Assembly: GCA_004193205.1 (NCBI GenBank) | Contig: RZUM01000001.1 | Location: forward strand, 812,424-876,423 | Length of the DNA: 64,000 nucleotides | Direction: 5' to 3' | Origin: Gordonia sediminis | GTDB lineage: Bacteria; Actinomycetota; Actinomycetes; Mycobacteriales; Mycobacteriaceae | In this document: piece by piece, positions 33,266-40,902 of the stretch | Layout of the letters: the number at the start of each line of letters is the position of its first letter | Position numbering within the stretch: position 1 is the first letter of the stretch | Made by a program: the position numbers and the translations under genes | Notes under the pieces: generated by a model | Told to the model about the DNA's origin: nothing | The model's input: the letters and a program-made list of their open reading frames with translations, nothing else | Database searches by the model: none

Positions 33266-34033
33266 TCACTCCGGATCGGGGAACTGCGCGCGCCGCTTCT
33301 CCAGGAAGGCGGTCGCGCCCTCGACCATGTCCGGGCTGCCCACGGCCTGCACGAGCATCCCCAGACCCGAGGCGAAATTGTCGCGAGCCGAGTTCCACCA
33401 CAGGTTCGAACTGATCTTCGCGATCTCCAGGTAGCGCGGACTCAGGGCCTCGAACTCGTCGCAGATGCCCTGCACGGTGGCCATCAGGTCCGCGTCGTCG
33501 ACGACCTCGTTGACCAGCCCCATCTCGTAGGCGCGCTGGGCCGGGTACCGGCGACACAGCATAGACAGTTCCTTGGCGCGCTTCTCGCCGATCTGGATGC
33601 CCATCACATTGGTCGCACCCGTGACCGGCGCGGACCCCACGCGCGGCCCGGTCTGGCCGAATGTCGCCGACCGCGCGGCCACCGCGAGGTCACAGGCGAC
33701 GACCAGTTCGTTTCCGCCGCCGGCCGCGGCGCCGTTGACCGCGGCGATCACCGGCCGCGGGCACGACCGGATGGCGTCGAACAACCGCAGCGATGCGCGG
33801 TACAGATCGCGCATCGCGCCCGTCGTCGGTGCGCTCAGTTTCGCCAACGACCCACCGGCACAGAAGCTGTCGCCGGAACCGGTGATGACCACGGTCCGGA
33901 AACCGGAGGCCCCGTCGAGCGCGTCGGCGATCGCCGCTGCCATGTCGGCGTCGTAGGCGTTCTTGCGTTCGGGCCGGTTGAGAGTGATCCAGAGGGTGGA
34001 GCCATCTTCCTTGATGAGCACGTCCGACGACAT
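33266..34033 (-). CDS. enoyl-CoA hydratase/isomerase family protein (MenB/BadI-like)
   Basis: A 255-residue crotonase-fold enzyme. The oxyanion-hole segments are S-F-C-A-G-G and N-G-A-A-A-G-G-G-N-E. The stretch A-T-F-G-Q-T-G-P-R-V-G-S and the later M-L-C-R-R-Y-P-A-Q-R-A-Y-E-M-G-L-V-N match the MenB / 2-ketocyclohexanecarboxyl-CoA hydrolase (BadI) branch better than ordinary hydratases, and the end E-G-A-T-A-F-L-E-K-R-R fits too. A menaquinone role is unlikely because no men genes are near, so ring opening of a cyclic keto-acyl-CoA is an attractive guess. It is divergent from the GntR gene, with an AT-rich operator candidate between. Confidence 0.88.
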   Translation of the reverse strand: MSSDVLIKEDGSTLWITLNRPERKNAYDADMAAAIADALDGASGFRTVVITGSGDSFCAGGSLAKLSAPTTGAMRDLYRASLRLFDAIRSCPRPVIAAVNGAAAGGGNELVVACDLAVAARSATFGQTGPRVGSAPVTGATNVMGIQIGEKRAKELSMLCRRYPAQRAYEMGLVNEVVDDADLMATVQGICDEFEALSPRYLEIAKISSNLWWNSARDNFASGLGMLVQAVGSPDMVEGATAFLEKRRAQFPDPE

Positions 34034-34081
34034 ATGAGCTCTCCGTTCTGCATTGGGTGTTCCTGCCAGGCGATTAATTGC

Positions 34082-34092
34082 TTATAATCATA
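34082..34092. promoter_or_regulatory. candidate -10/operator region between crotonase and GntR genes
   Basis: TTATAATCATA at 34082-34092 includes a perfect -10 hexamer TATAAT (34083-34088) for the plus-strand GntR gene and the eight bases TAATCATA shared with the site at 11973-11980. Its overlap with the -10 suggests autoregulation of the GntR gene by repression. Confidence 0.5.
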
Positions 34093-34124
34093 TCCCTTAA
34101 TACTTGCCAACGAAAGGATCCGTG

Positions 34125-34862
34125 GTGACCACGACCTCCCGCGCACCCAAGGCGGCCATGGTCGTCGCCCAGCAGATCGTTCGCGACACACTGCGCGACG
34201 GCATGCGGGCGGGGGAGTTGCTCGACCCCGAACGCATCATGCTGGAGAAGTATCAGATCGGCCGCGGGACGCTGCGAGAAGCGTTGCGGATCTTGGAGGT
34301 TCAGGGTGTCATCGCGCTGAAGCCCGGTCCACGCGGCGGTCCGATCCTGCTCGATCCCGATGCGTCGCATCTGGCGTCCACGGTCATCCTGCTGATGCAG
34401 ATGAAGAACGCGCCGTTCGCCGCGATCGCCGAGGCCCGGGTGGCGCTGGAGCCGATGATCAGCAGGCTGGCGGCCGACCGGATCACCGACGACGCACTGG
34501 CCGATCTGCGTCAGACCATCGTCGTGATGCGCGATTCCCTCGACGATCAGCACGTATTCCTGGAGGCGAACAAGCGCTTCCACGATGTCATCGCGTGGTC
34601 GTGCGGGAACCCGCTCTTCGGTTATCTGGTGGACTCGCTACTCGGGATCATGGACGGGACGATCATCGGCATCGACTATCCCGCCCCCCGTCGCGCGGCC
34701 ATCCTCGAGGCGCATCAGTCCATCGAGTCCGCACTCGTGGCGCGCGACGCGGATCTGTCGCGTGACCGGATGTCCCAGCACATCAACGAGTACATGCGCT
34801 ACGCGCGTCGGAAGTTCCCCGACGTCATGGAGTCGGTCATCCCCTGGGATCGCGCGCTCTAG
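34125..34862 (+). CDS. GntR family transcriptional regulator, FCD domain (paralog 1)
   Basis: A 245-residue regulator. The N-terminal winged helix has E-K-Y-Q-I-G-R-G-T-L-R-E-A-L-R-I-L-E as the recognition region and K-P-G-P-R-G-G-P as the wing; the all-helical FCD effector domain follows, with acidic and histidine residues (E-A-R-V-A-L-E-P, F-H-D-V-I-A, A-H-Q-S-I) that in this family bind a metal and organic acids. GTG 34125 is chosen, with AAAGGA upstream; GTG 34122 is equally possible. The protein at 42368 is a clear paralog, identical over Y-Q-I-G-R-G-T-L-R-E-A-L-R and K-P-G-P-R-G-G-P. It is a strong candidate for the regulator of the shared motif in this island. Confidence 0.92.
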   Translation: MTTTSRAPKAAMVVAQQIVRDTLRDGMRAGELLDPERIMLEKYQIGRGTLREALRILEVQGVIALKPGPRGGPILLDPDASHLASTVILLMQMKNAPFAAIAEARVALEPMISRLAADRITDDALADLRQTIVVMRDSLDDQHVFLEANKRFHDVIAWSCGNPLFGYLVDSLLGIMDGTIIGIDYPAPRRAAILEAHQSIESALVARDADLSRDRMSQHINEYMRYARRKFPDVMESVIPWDRAL

Positions 34863-34873
34863 GTCCCCAGACG

Positions 34874-34943
34874 GTTCTTCCCCCGGATCCTCGATCGCCC
34901 TCCACCTGCAGCAGGGGGACGATCGCAGGACCGGGGGAAGAAC
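34874..34943. terminator. bidirectional hairpin terminator between GntR and ferredoxin genes
   Basis: GTTCTTCCCCCGG at 34874-34886 and CCGGGGGAAGAAC at 34931-34943 are perfect 13-base inverse complements, and the inner CGATCG segments (near 34892 and 34919) can extend the fold. It lies between convergent genes, 12 bases after the GntR stop and 13 before the ferredoxin stop, so it can serve both. Confidence 0.85.
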
Positions 34944-34956
34944 TGCCTGGGTGCCG

Positions 34957-35148
34957 TCAGTCGATGCTGATGGCGCGTTCGGGACACGCTGCGGCGCCGG
35001 CCTTGGCGGCCACCTCGTGTTCCGGCGTGTTCCCGTCGGGCAGCACATAGCTGTGGCCGTCCTCGTCGCGCAGACCGAACACCTCCGGTGCGGTCATGAA
35101 GCACAATCCGTGACCCTGGCACTGTTTCTCATCGACCGAGACCTTCAC
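34957..35148 (-). CDS. [3Fe-4S]-type ferredoxin
   Basis: A 63-residue ferredoxin. The cluster residues are Cys10, Cys16 (C-Q-G-H-G-L-C) and Cys55 (A-A-A-C-P), with His13 in place of the second cysteine of a 4Fe motif, the usual P450-partner form in actinobacteria. GTG 35148 with AGGAGG upstream is chosen over a frame that starts at 35178. It most likely donates electrons to the P450 at 37767-39005; no ferredoxin reductase is in the window. It is divergent from the aldehyde dehydrogenase, with a candidate operator between the two. Confidence 0.92.
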   Translation of the reverse strand: MKVSVDEKQCQGHGLCFMTAPEVFGLRDEDGHSYVLPDGNTPEHEVAAKAGAAACPERAISID

Positions 35149-35185
35149 AGTCGACCTCCTTTGTGATCTTGACAACATCAGAATC

Positions 35186-35208
35186 TAGTATAACCATTAT
35201 CAGTACTG
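35186..35208. promoter_or_regulatory. candidate operator in divergent ferredoxin / aldehyde dehydrogenase promoter
   Basis: AGTA-N13-TACT (35187-35207) encloses ATAACCATTATCA (35190-35202), a 13-mer identical to one at 31925-31937. For the minus strand, TATACT (35186-35191 reversed) is a good -10 for the ferredoxin gene, so a bound regulator would block it. A TTGACA at 35169-35174 is present on the plus strand, but I cannot match it to a well-spaced -10. Confidence 0.6.
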
Positions 35209-35245
35209 CAAGTGCTTCGCCGGTTCACAACACCTAGGAGAGTTC

Positions 35246-36703
35246 ATGACCGCAACCGTGCCCACCGTTCTCAAGAGCTACGACAAACTCCTGATCGGCG
35301 GCCGGTGGACCGAGCCGTCGAGCGACAAGGTGATCGAGGTGGTCTCGCCGATCACCGAGGAGCTGTTGGCCACCGTGCCCGAAGCGCAGACCGAGGACAT
35401 CGACAAGGCGGTCGCTGCTGCGCGCAAGGCGTTCGACGAGGGCCCGTGGCCGCGGATGACGGCCGAGGAGCGGGCTGGTTACCTCACCCGCATCGGCGAG
35501 GAGGTGGCCAAGCGGTTCGATGCGATGGCCGAGGCCTTCACAGCCGAGATCGGTGCCCCCGCCGCGGCGTCCACCGCGTTCCACAACAACGCCATCAAGA
35601 TGTGGGGTGACGCGTCCACGCTGTATCAGCGCTTCGATTTCGAGGAGGAGCGTGAGTGGGAAGGCGGCCACGGCACGCTGGTGCGTGAGCCGGTCGGCGT
35701 CGTCGCGACGATCATCCCGTGGAACGGTCCGGTCGCCACCGCATCGCTCAAGATCGGACCTGCACTCGCCGCGGGCTGCACCGTCGTGCTCAAGCCGGCG
35801 CCGGAGGGCCCCGTCAGCACGATGATGCTCGCCGAGGCCCTCGAGGCCGCCGGCCTCCCCGAGGGCGTGGTGAGCCTGCTGCCGGGCGGCCGCGAGGTCG
35901 GCGAGCACCTCGTCAGCCATCCCGGAGTGGACAAGGTCGCCTTCACCGGTTCGACCGCGGCCGGCCGCCGGATCATGAGCCTGTGCGCCGACCGGATCGC
36001 CCGCGTCACCCTCGAGCTCGGCGGCAAGTCCGCGGGCATCATCGCCGACGACATCTCCCTCGACGAGGTCTTCCCCGGTCTGGCCTTCGCGGGTATCGGC
36101 CACAGCGGGCAGGTCTGCGCCGCGATCACCCGCGTGCTGGTACCCCGCGAACGCCAGGACGAGGTCGTCGAGACCATGAAGACCATCTTCGAGTCGGTCA
36201 GCATCGGCGATCCCCGCGACGACTCCGTGCTCCTCGGCCCGCTGGCTGCGGAACGGCAGCGCACCCGCGTGCTCGACTACATCGAGATCGGCAAGGCCGA
36301 GGGTGCCCGTCTGGTCACCGGTGGTGGCCGTCCCGCCGGACTCGAGAAGGGCTGGTACGTGGAGCCCACGCTGTTCGCCGACGTCACTCCGGACATGCGG
36401 ATCGCGCAGGAGGAGATCTTCGGACCCGTCGTGGTGGTGATGCCGTTCGACTCCATCGATGAGGCCGTCGACATCGCCAACGGCACCGACTACGGACTGT
36501 CCGGTGCGGTGTTCGCCAAGGACACCGCGCTCGCCGAGTCGGTCGCACGCCGCGTGCGGACCGGCCAGATCTCCATCAACGGCTGGGACATGTGCGTGAC
36601 GCAGCCGTTCGGTGGGTACAAGCAGTCCGGTCTCGGTCGTGAGGGCAACGTCGAGGGACTCTCGGCCTACCTGGAGACGAAGCTGATCCAGAAGGCGGTC
36701 TGA
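35246..36703 (+). CDS. aldehyde dehydrogenase family protein
   Basis: A 485-residue NAD(P)-dependent aldehyde dehydrogenase. Catalytic Cys291 lies in G-H-S-G-Q-V-C-A-A and the general base Glu257 in T-L-E-L-G-G-K-S; the late motif E-E-I-F-G-P-V is intact, as is G-G-Y-K-Q-S-G-L-G-R-E. It would oxidise an aldehyde from alcohol oxidation to the acid that the ligases then activate. GGAG precedes ATG 35246 by about 8 bases. It is followed by a strong terminator. Confidence 0.93.
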   Translation: MTATVPTVLKSYDKLLIGGRWTEPSSDKVIEVVSPITEELLATVPEAQTEDIDKAVAAARKAFDEGPWPRMTAEERAGYLTRIGEEVAKRFDAMAEAFTAEIGAPAAASTAFHNNAIKMWGDASTLYQRFDFEEEREWEGGHGTLVREPVGVVATIIPWNGPVATASLKIGPALAAGCTVVLKPAPEGPVSTMMLAEALEAAGLPEGVVSLLPGGREVGEHLVSHPGVDKVAFTGSTAAGRRIMSLCADRIARVTLELGGKSAGIIADDISLDEVFPGLAFAGIGHSGQVCAAITRVLVPRERQDEVVETMKTIFESVSIGDPRDDSVLLGPLAAERQRTRVLDYIEIGKAEGARLVTGGGRPAGLEKGWYVEPTLFADVTPDMRIAQEEIFGPVVVVMPFDSIDEAVDIANGTDYGLSGAVFAKDTALAESVARRVRTGQISINGWDMCVTQPFGGYKQSGLGREGNVEGLSAYLETKLIQKAV

Positions 36704-36717
36704 TCGCACGCTCGACG

Positions 36718-36754
36718 AAGGGCCCGGCCACCTCGATGAGGAGGCCGGGCCTTT
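36718..36754 (+). terminator. rho-independent terminator after aldehyde dehydrogenase
   Basis: GGCCCGGCC (36721-36729) and GGCCGGGCC (36743-36751) form a nine-base G/C stem with AAG before and TTT after it, 17 bases past the stop codon. Because the flanks pair too (AAG...CTTT), it may also work in the opposite direction for the SMP-30-like gene that ends at 36783. Confidence 0.85.
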
Positions 36755-36782
36755 GGCCGTGGTCGACGGGAGTGCCGCGACG

Positions 36783-37673
36783 TCAGAGCGTGATCGACAG
36801 CAGGCTGGCATCACGGGTGTCGCGCCGCTGGTGCTCCGACGACGACGGCGCCGCGCAGCCGAACAGCACATCGGCCGAGTCGCCGCCGACGGCGCAGGCG
36901 AACACACCGGTTCCGAAGGCCTTCTCGTCGAGGATCTCGCCACCCTCGGCGACCCGGATGACGCGTTGGTGCAGGGCGTCGGCGACCCAGATCGTGCCAT
37001 CGGCGGCGGCGCAGATGCCGTCGGGGGCCACCTGGGCGGCGGCCATCGCCTCGCGCACCGACGTGCGGGGCACCTCGGGACCGAACGCGGCCCAGACGCG
37101 CCGGTTCGACAGCCGGCCGGCCGGGTCGAGGTCGAAGGCGGTCAGCCGGTTGCCCATGCTCTCGGCGATCACCAGGGTGCGCACGGCGTCGTCGGCGTCA
37201 CCGAAGATCACCGACCCGTTGGGGAACAGCAGGTCGTTCGCCGCCACCTCGGCCCGGCCGTTCGGGTCCACGTGGATCAGCACCGCCGACTCCACATAGG
37301 AGCGCGAGCGGAACTCGAAGCCGAACGTGGAGATGAAGGCGTGACCGGCGGCGTCGACGACCATGTCGTTGAGCTTGCCGGTCGCCAGTGCCGATACGTC
37401 GGAATGCACGTTCAGCGTGCCGTCGTCATCGCGGACCAGCAGGGCGCCGTCGATCATCGACACGATGAGCAGCCGACCGTCGGGCAGCCATCCGAGCCCG
37501 GAGGGCTGATCGGTCAGGGTCGCCTCGACGCGGACGTCGGTGCCGTCGACGTCGAGTGACAGCACCTCCTTCGCGTAGAGGTCGGATACCCAGAGCCGAC
37601 CGTCGTGCCAGCGCGGGCACTCCAGGAAGGCGCGGCCGTCGACAACGGTCGTGATGGCGGATGCGGTGGTCAT
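36783..37673 (-). CDS. SMP-30/gluconolactonase/LRE family protein
   Basis: A 296-residue six-bladed beta-propeller. Residue Glu18 in F-L-E-C-P-R-W-H-D-G-R-L-W-V-S-D is the typical first metal ligand, L-N-D-M-V-V-D-A-A-G-H-A-F supplies the asparagine ligand, and I-W-V-A-D-A-L-H the late aspartate. Members hydrolyse lactones with a divalent metal. It lies 93 bases downstream of the P450 on the same strand. Next to a Baeyer-Villiger monooxygenase, a lactonase is just what a ring-expansion pathway would need, but a role on sugar lactones cannot be excluded. Confidence 0.88.
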   Translation of the reverse strand: MTTASAITTVVDGRAFLECPRWHDGRLWVSDLYAKEVLSLDVDGTDVRVEATLTDQPSGLGWLPDGRLLIVSMIDGALLVRDDDGTLNVHSDVSALATGKLNDMVVDAAGHAFISTFGFEFRSRSYVESAVLIHVDPNGRAEVAANDLLFPNGSVIFGDADDAVRTLVIAESMGNRLTAFDLDPAGRLSNRRVWAAFGPEVPRTSVREAMAAAQVAPDGICAAADGTIWVADALHQRVIRVAEGGEILDEKAFGTGVFACAVGGDSADVLFGCAAPSSSEHQRRDTRDASLLSITL

Positions 37674-37766
37674 CAGTGTTCTCCTCTTCGAGTGGGAAAG
37701 TTGTTCGGATACGGCTGCGGCCGCCGACGTATTGGTGTCGGCGGCCGCAGCGCGATACAGCTTCGG

Positions 37767-39005
37767 TCAGTCGGTTCCGAGACGGGGTCCCGGGGTGAAG
37801 GTGGCCGGCAGACTACGGAATCCGACGTTGACGCCCTGACGCTCGTAGTTCACGGTGTTGTCCTCGTCGATGACGTAGTCGGGCATGCGCTCGAGGATCT
37901 GGGTGATCAGTTCCTTCGCCATCGCACGACCGATGTGCGAACCGGCGCAGCGGTGTGCGCCGACACCGAATGCGGTGTGCCGGTTCGGCCAGCGGTGGAT
38001 GTTCAGATCGTCGGGATCGTCGAAACCGGCGGCCTCGTCGCGATTCGCCGACGCCCAGCTCAGCAGCACCCGGTCACCCTCGCGCATCGGGCAGCCGTGG
38101 AACTCGACGTCGTGGGTGACCGTGCGGGCCAGCGCCTGGGTCGGCGAGAAGTAGCGCAGGAACTCCTCGAGGGCGTGGTCGAGCAACGACGGGTCGTCGA
38201 TCAGTTCCTGGCGCACGTCGTGGTGCTGATGCAGCCACAGGAGTGACTGGCCGACCAGCGATGCAGTCGTCCCGACGCCGCCGGAGATGAGCAGCTCGAC
38301 GATCGAGAAGGTCTCCTCCTCGGTCATCGGGCGCCCGTTGATCTCGGAATGGACGAGGAAGCTGATCGCGTCGTCCTTCGGCTCGGCCTTGCGTTCGGCG
38401 ATGCGCTTCTTGACCATCTCGGTCAGCACGGGCAGCTCGTCGTTGACGGCATGCAGGAACTCGGGACTGTCCTGCGGGAACGCGAGCGTGGCGCGGTGGG
38501 CCTCGGAGTAGCGGTCCCAGTCGGAGACGTCGAGGCCGAGCCAGTCGATGGTGACGATCGACGGCACGCCGATGATCGACGCGAAATCGCACTTACCACT
38601 TTCGATGACCTCGTCGAGGAACCAGGTGGTGTGGCGCTTGATCATCGGCAGCATCGTCTCCACCGCGGCCGGTGCGGTGATCCGGTTGACGACCTTGCGG
38701 TAGGGCGCGAGCTCCGGCGGATCGAGTTCGATCGGGATGTGATCGTGCATCGGCGTCTTCGGGATCACCACGGACAGGCCTTCTCCGCCGGACGGGGTGC
38801 GGCGTGAGGTGAAGGTGTCGTCGTCGCGGGCCGCCTCGAACACGGGTTCGTAGCCGGCGAGGATCCAATAGCCGCCGTTGGCCTCGCTCCAGGCGATCTC
38901 GTGTTCGGAACGGAGCTCTCGGTACGACTCGACCGGGTGCTCGGAATGCTGCGGCGAGTTGTGGTCGAATCCGACCACCGGGCAGCGGGGCGTCGTCGAG
39001 GTCAT
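37767..39005 (-). CDS. cytochrome P450
   Basis: A 412-residue soluble bacterial P450. The haem ligand is Cys353 in F-G-V-G-A-H-R-C-A-G; the K-helix is E-E-F-L-R (ExxR); the I-helix reads I-S-G-G-V-G-T-T, which keeps the threonines but has glycine where most P450s have an acidic residue before them. Electrons probably come from the [3Fe-4S] ferredoxin 2.6 kb away. It would hydroxylate an unactivated carbon to start the pathway. ATG 39005 has GAGGAGG eight or nine bases upstream; the longer frame to 39185 crosses the operator region. It is divergent from the Baeyer-Villiger-type gene. Confidence 0.95.
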   Translation of the reverse strand: MTSTTPRCPVVGFDHNSPQHSEHPVESYRELRSEHEIAWSEANGGYWILAGYEPVFEAARDDDTFTSRRTPSGGEGLSVVIPKTPMHDHIPIELDPPELAPYRKVVNRITAPAAVETMLPMIKRHTTWFLDEVIESGKCDFASIIGVPSIVTIDWLGLDVSDWDRYSEAHRATLAFPQDSPEFLHAVNDELPVLTEMVKKRIAERKAEPKDDAISFLVHSEINGRPMTEEETFSIVELLISGGVGTTASLVGQSLLWLHQHHDVRQELIDDPSLLDHALEEFLRYFSPTQALARTVTHDVEFHGCPMREGDRVLLSWASANRDEAAGFDDPDDLNIHRWPNRHTAFGVGAHRCAGSHIGRAMAKELITQILERMPDYVIDEDNTVNYERQGVNVGFRSLPATFTPGPRLGTD

Positions 39006-39037
39006 TGGGGGTTCCTCCTCGCGGGTAGTCAATGACA

Positions 39038-39050
39038 ATGATGCGCATGA
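39038..39050. promoter_or_regulatory. candidate operator ATGATGCGCATGA upstream of P450
   Basis: ATGATGCGCATGA lies 33 bases before the P450 start and shares ATGATGCGCAT with the perfect palindrome at 39186-39199 upstream of the divergent monooxygenase. Two copies at the two ends of one intergenic region suggest coordinated control of both genes, perhaps with DNA looping across about 150 bases. Confidence 0.6.
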
Positions 39051-39160
39051 ATGGCTTGGATCACAGCGTAGAGCGTGATTGCCGCTTTGTCCATGGCGAG
39101 CTTTTGACACAGTGTGCCATAAGTGTGATGGTCCTCTCCAGCGGTCCAAAACTGTGACCG

Positions 39161-39199
39161 TTGACATACTTGGAAATCGGTTCATATGATGCGCATCAT
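39161..39199 (+). promoter_or_regulatory. promoter and overlapping operator of the Baeyer-Villiger-type gene
   Basis: TTGACA at 39161-39166 and TATGAT at 39185-39190 are separated by 18 bases, a near-consensus sigma-70-type promoter. The -10 is embedded in the perfect 14-base palindrome ATGATGCGCATCAT (39186-39199). A protein bound there would block RNA polymerase, so the gene is probably repressed until an inducer appears. The ribosome site GAGGAGG follows at 39216-39222. Confidence 0.7.
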
Positions 39200-39226
39200 T
39201 ATCCGATATGGACCTGAGGAGGCCAG

Positions 39227-40840
39227 ATGAGCGGAACGGACGTGCGCCAGACCGAGGTCGACGTGATTGTCGTCGGTGCAGGTTTTGCGGGGTTGTACTC
39301 GCTGTGGAAGTTGCGTAACCAGGGACGTTCGGTGCGTGTGATCGACGCGGGCGCCGAGGTCGGCGGTACCTGGTACTGGAACCGGTACCCGGGCGCGCGC
39401 TGCGACGTGGAGAGCGTGGACTACTCGTTCTCGTTCGACGAGCAGCTGCAGCAGGACTGGGTCTGGACCGAGCGCTATCCCGCGCAGCCGGAGATCTTCG
39501 AATACCTCAAGCACGTCGCGGATCGCTTCGACATGCGCAAGGACATCAGTCTGAACACGCGGGTCCTTGCCGCCGCCTACGACGAGAACGCCCAGCAGTG
39601 GACGGTTGAGACCGATACGGGCGAGACGCTGCGCTCGCGGTTCCTCATCATGGCGACCGGGTGCCTATCGGTGCCGCAGGTGCCCCAGCTCGACGGTCTC
39701 GACGACTTCACCGGCACCGTGCTGCACACCGGCTCGTGGCCGAGCGAGCCGGTCGACTTCACCGGGAAGCGGGTCGCCGTCGTCGGCACCGGGTCGTCGG
39801 GTATCCAGCTCATCCCCGAGGTCGCGAAGCAGGCCGATCAGGTGACCGTGCTGCAGCGCACCGCGAGTTTCTCCGTGCCCGCCTTCAACCGCCCCCTCGA
39901 CCCCGAGGAACTCGCCGCGGTCAAGGCGGAGTACCCGGAGCGGCGCAAGCGGGCCCGCGCCTCGGCCGCCGGTGTGGAGCGCGGTGACAATCCCCAGTGC
40001 GCGTTCGACGTCGATGCAGCTCAACGCCAGCGCGAGTTCGATGTCCGCTACAAGACCGGCGGCTTCGGTCTGCTCGGCGCGTATGCGGATCTGATGGCCA
40101 CCGACGAGGCCAACGCGACCGTGTCGGACTACGTACGCGGCAAGATCCGTGGCTACGTCGACGACCCGGAGACCGCCGAGGATCTGATCCCGCACGGATA
40201 CCCGTTGGGCGCCAAGCGGATCTGCGTGGACAGGAACTACTTCCAGACCTACAACCGCGACAACGTCGAACTGGTCAACCTGCGCAAGACCCCCATCGAC
40301 ACGTTCACCGCCACGGGGGTGCGCACCTCCGACGGTGCAGAGCGCGAGTTCGACGTGATCTGCCTGGCCACCGGATTCGACGCGATGACCGGTGCGCTCA
40401 ACCGGATCGACATCCGCGGCGCAGACGGTGTCGCACTGCGTGACCGGTGGGACGCCGGTCCGGTCACCTACCTGGGTCTGGGTGTGTCCGGCTTCCCCAA
40501 CATGTTCCTGCTCGCCGGCTCCGGCAGCCCATCGGTACTCGCGAACGTGGTCACCGCGATCGAACAGCATGTGGAGTGGACCGCCGACTGCCTGGCCTAC
40601 CTCGACGACCACGGCTACACCACGATCGAGGCGACGGCCGACGCCGAGACCGAGTGGGTCGAACACGTCAACGAACTGGCCCACCAGACCATCTTCCCCA
40701 ACGCGGCGTCGTGGTACATGGGCGCCAACATCCCCGGCAAGCCGCGCATCTTCATGCCGTACGTCGGCGGGATCGTCGAGTACGAGAAGAAATGCGACGA
40801 GGTCGCCGCCGACGGTTACAGCGGCTTCGCCCTCAAGTGA
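39227..40840 (+). CDS. Baeyer-Villiger-type flavin monooxygenase
   Basis: A 537-residue class B flavoprotein. FAD motif G-A-G-F-A-G is at 17-22, followed by G-G-T-W-Y-W-N-R-Y-P-G-A-R-C-D, which is characteristic of cyclohexanone-monooxygenase relatives. The Baeyer-Villiger fingerprint F-x-G-x-x-x-H-x-x-x-W-P is complete at 161-172, and the NADPH motif G-T-G-S-S-G follows it. It would insert oxygen next to a carbonyl, turning a ketone into an ester or a ring ketone into a lactone, using NADPH and O2. It is first in a plus-strand operon with an esterase and an EthD-like gene, which supports ester or lactone formation. Confidence 0.95.
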   Translation: MSGTDVRQTEVDVIVVGAGFAGLYSLWKLRNQGRSVRVIDAGAEVGGTWYWNRYPGARCDVESVDYSFSFDEQLQQDWVWTERYPAQPEIFEYLKHVADRFDMRKDISLNTRVLAAAYDENAQQWTVETDTGETLRSRFLIMATGCLSVPQVPQLDGLDDFTGTVLHTGSWPSEPVDFTGKRVAVVGTGSSGIQLIPEVAKQADQVTVLQRTASFSVPAFNRPLDPEELAAVKAEYPERRKRARASAAGVERGDNPQCAFDVDAAQRQREFDVRYKTGGFGLLGAYADLMATDEANATVSDYVRGKIRGYVDDPETAEDLIPHGYPLGAKRICVDRNYFQTYNRDNVELVNLRKTPIDTFTATGVRTSDGAEREFDVICLATGFDAMTGALNRIDIRGADGVALRDRWDAGPVTYLGLGVSGFPNMFLLAGSGSPSVLANVVTAIEQHVEWTADCLAYLDDHGYTTIEATADAETEWVEHVNELAHQTIFPNAASWYMGANIPGKPRIFMPYVGGIVEYEKKCDEVAADGYSGFALK

Positions 40841-40902
40841 CCGGCGGATCTCGAAGCAGCGCAAGACAATCAGGAACAACCCCAAACCGAAAGGAAGAAA
40901 CC

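Noticed and set aside
35234-37000. Long open frame (588 codons) antisense to the aldehyde dehydrogenase
   Set aside because: The other strand has an intact aldehyde dehydrogenase with catalytic residues; long antisense frames are expected at this GC content because stop codons are rare in the opposite frame.
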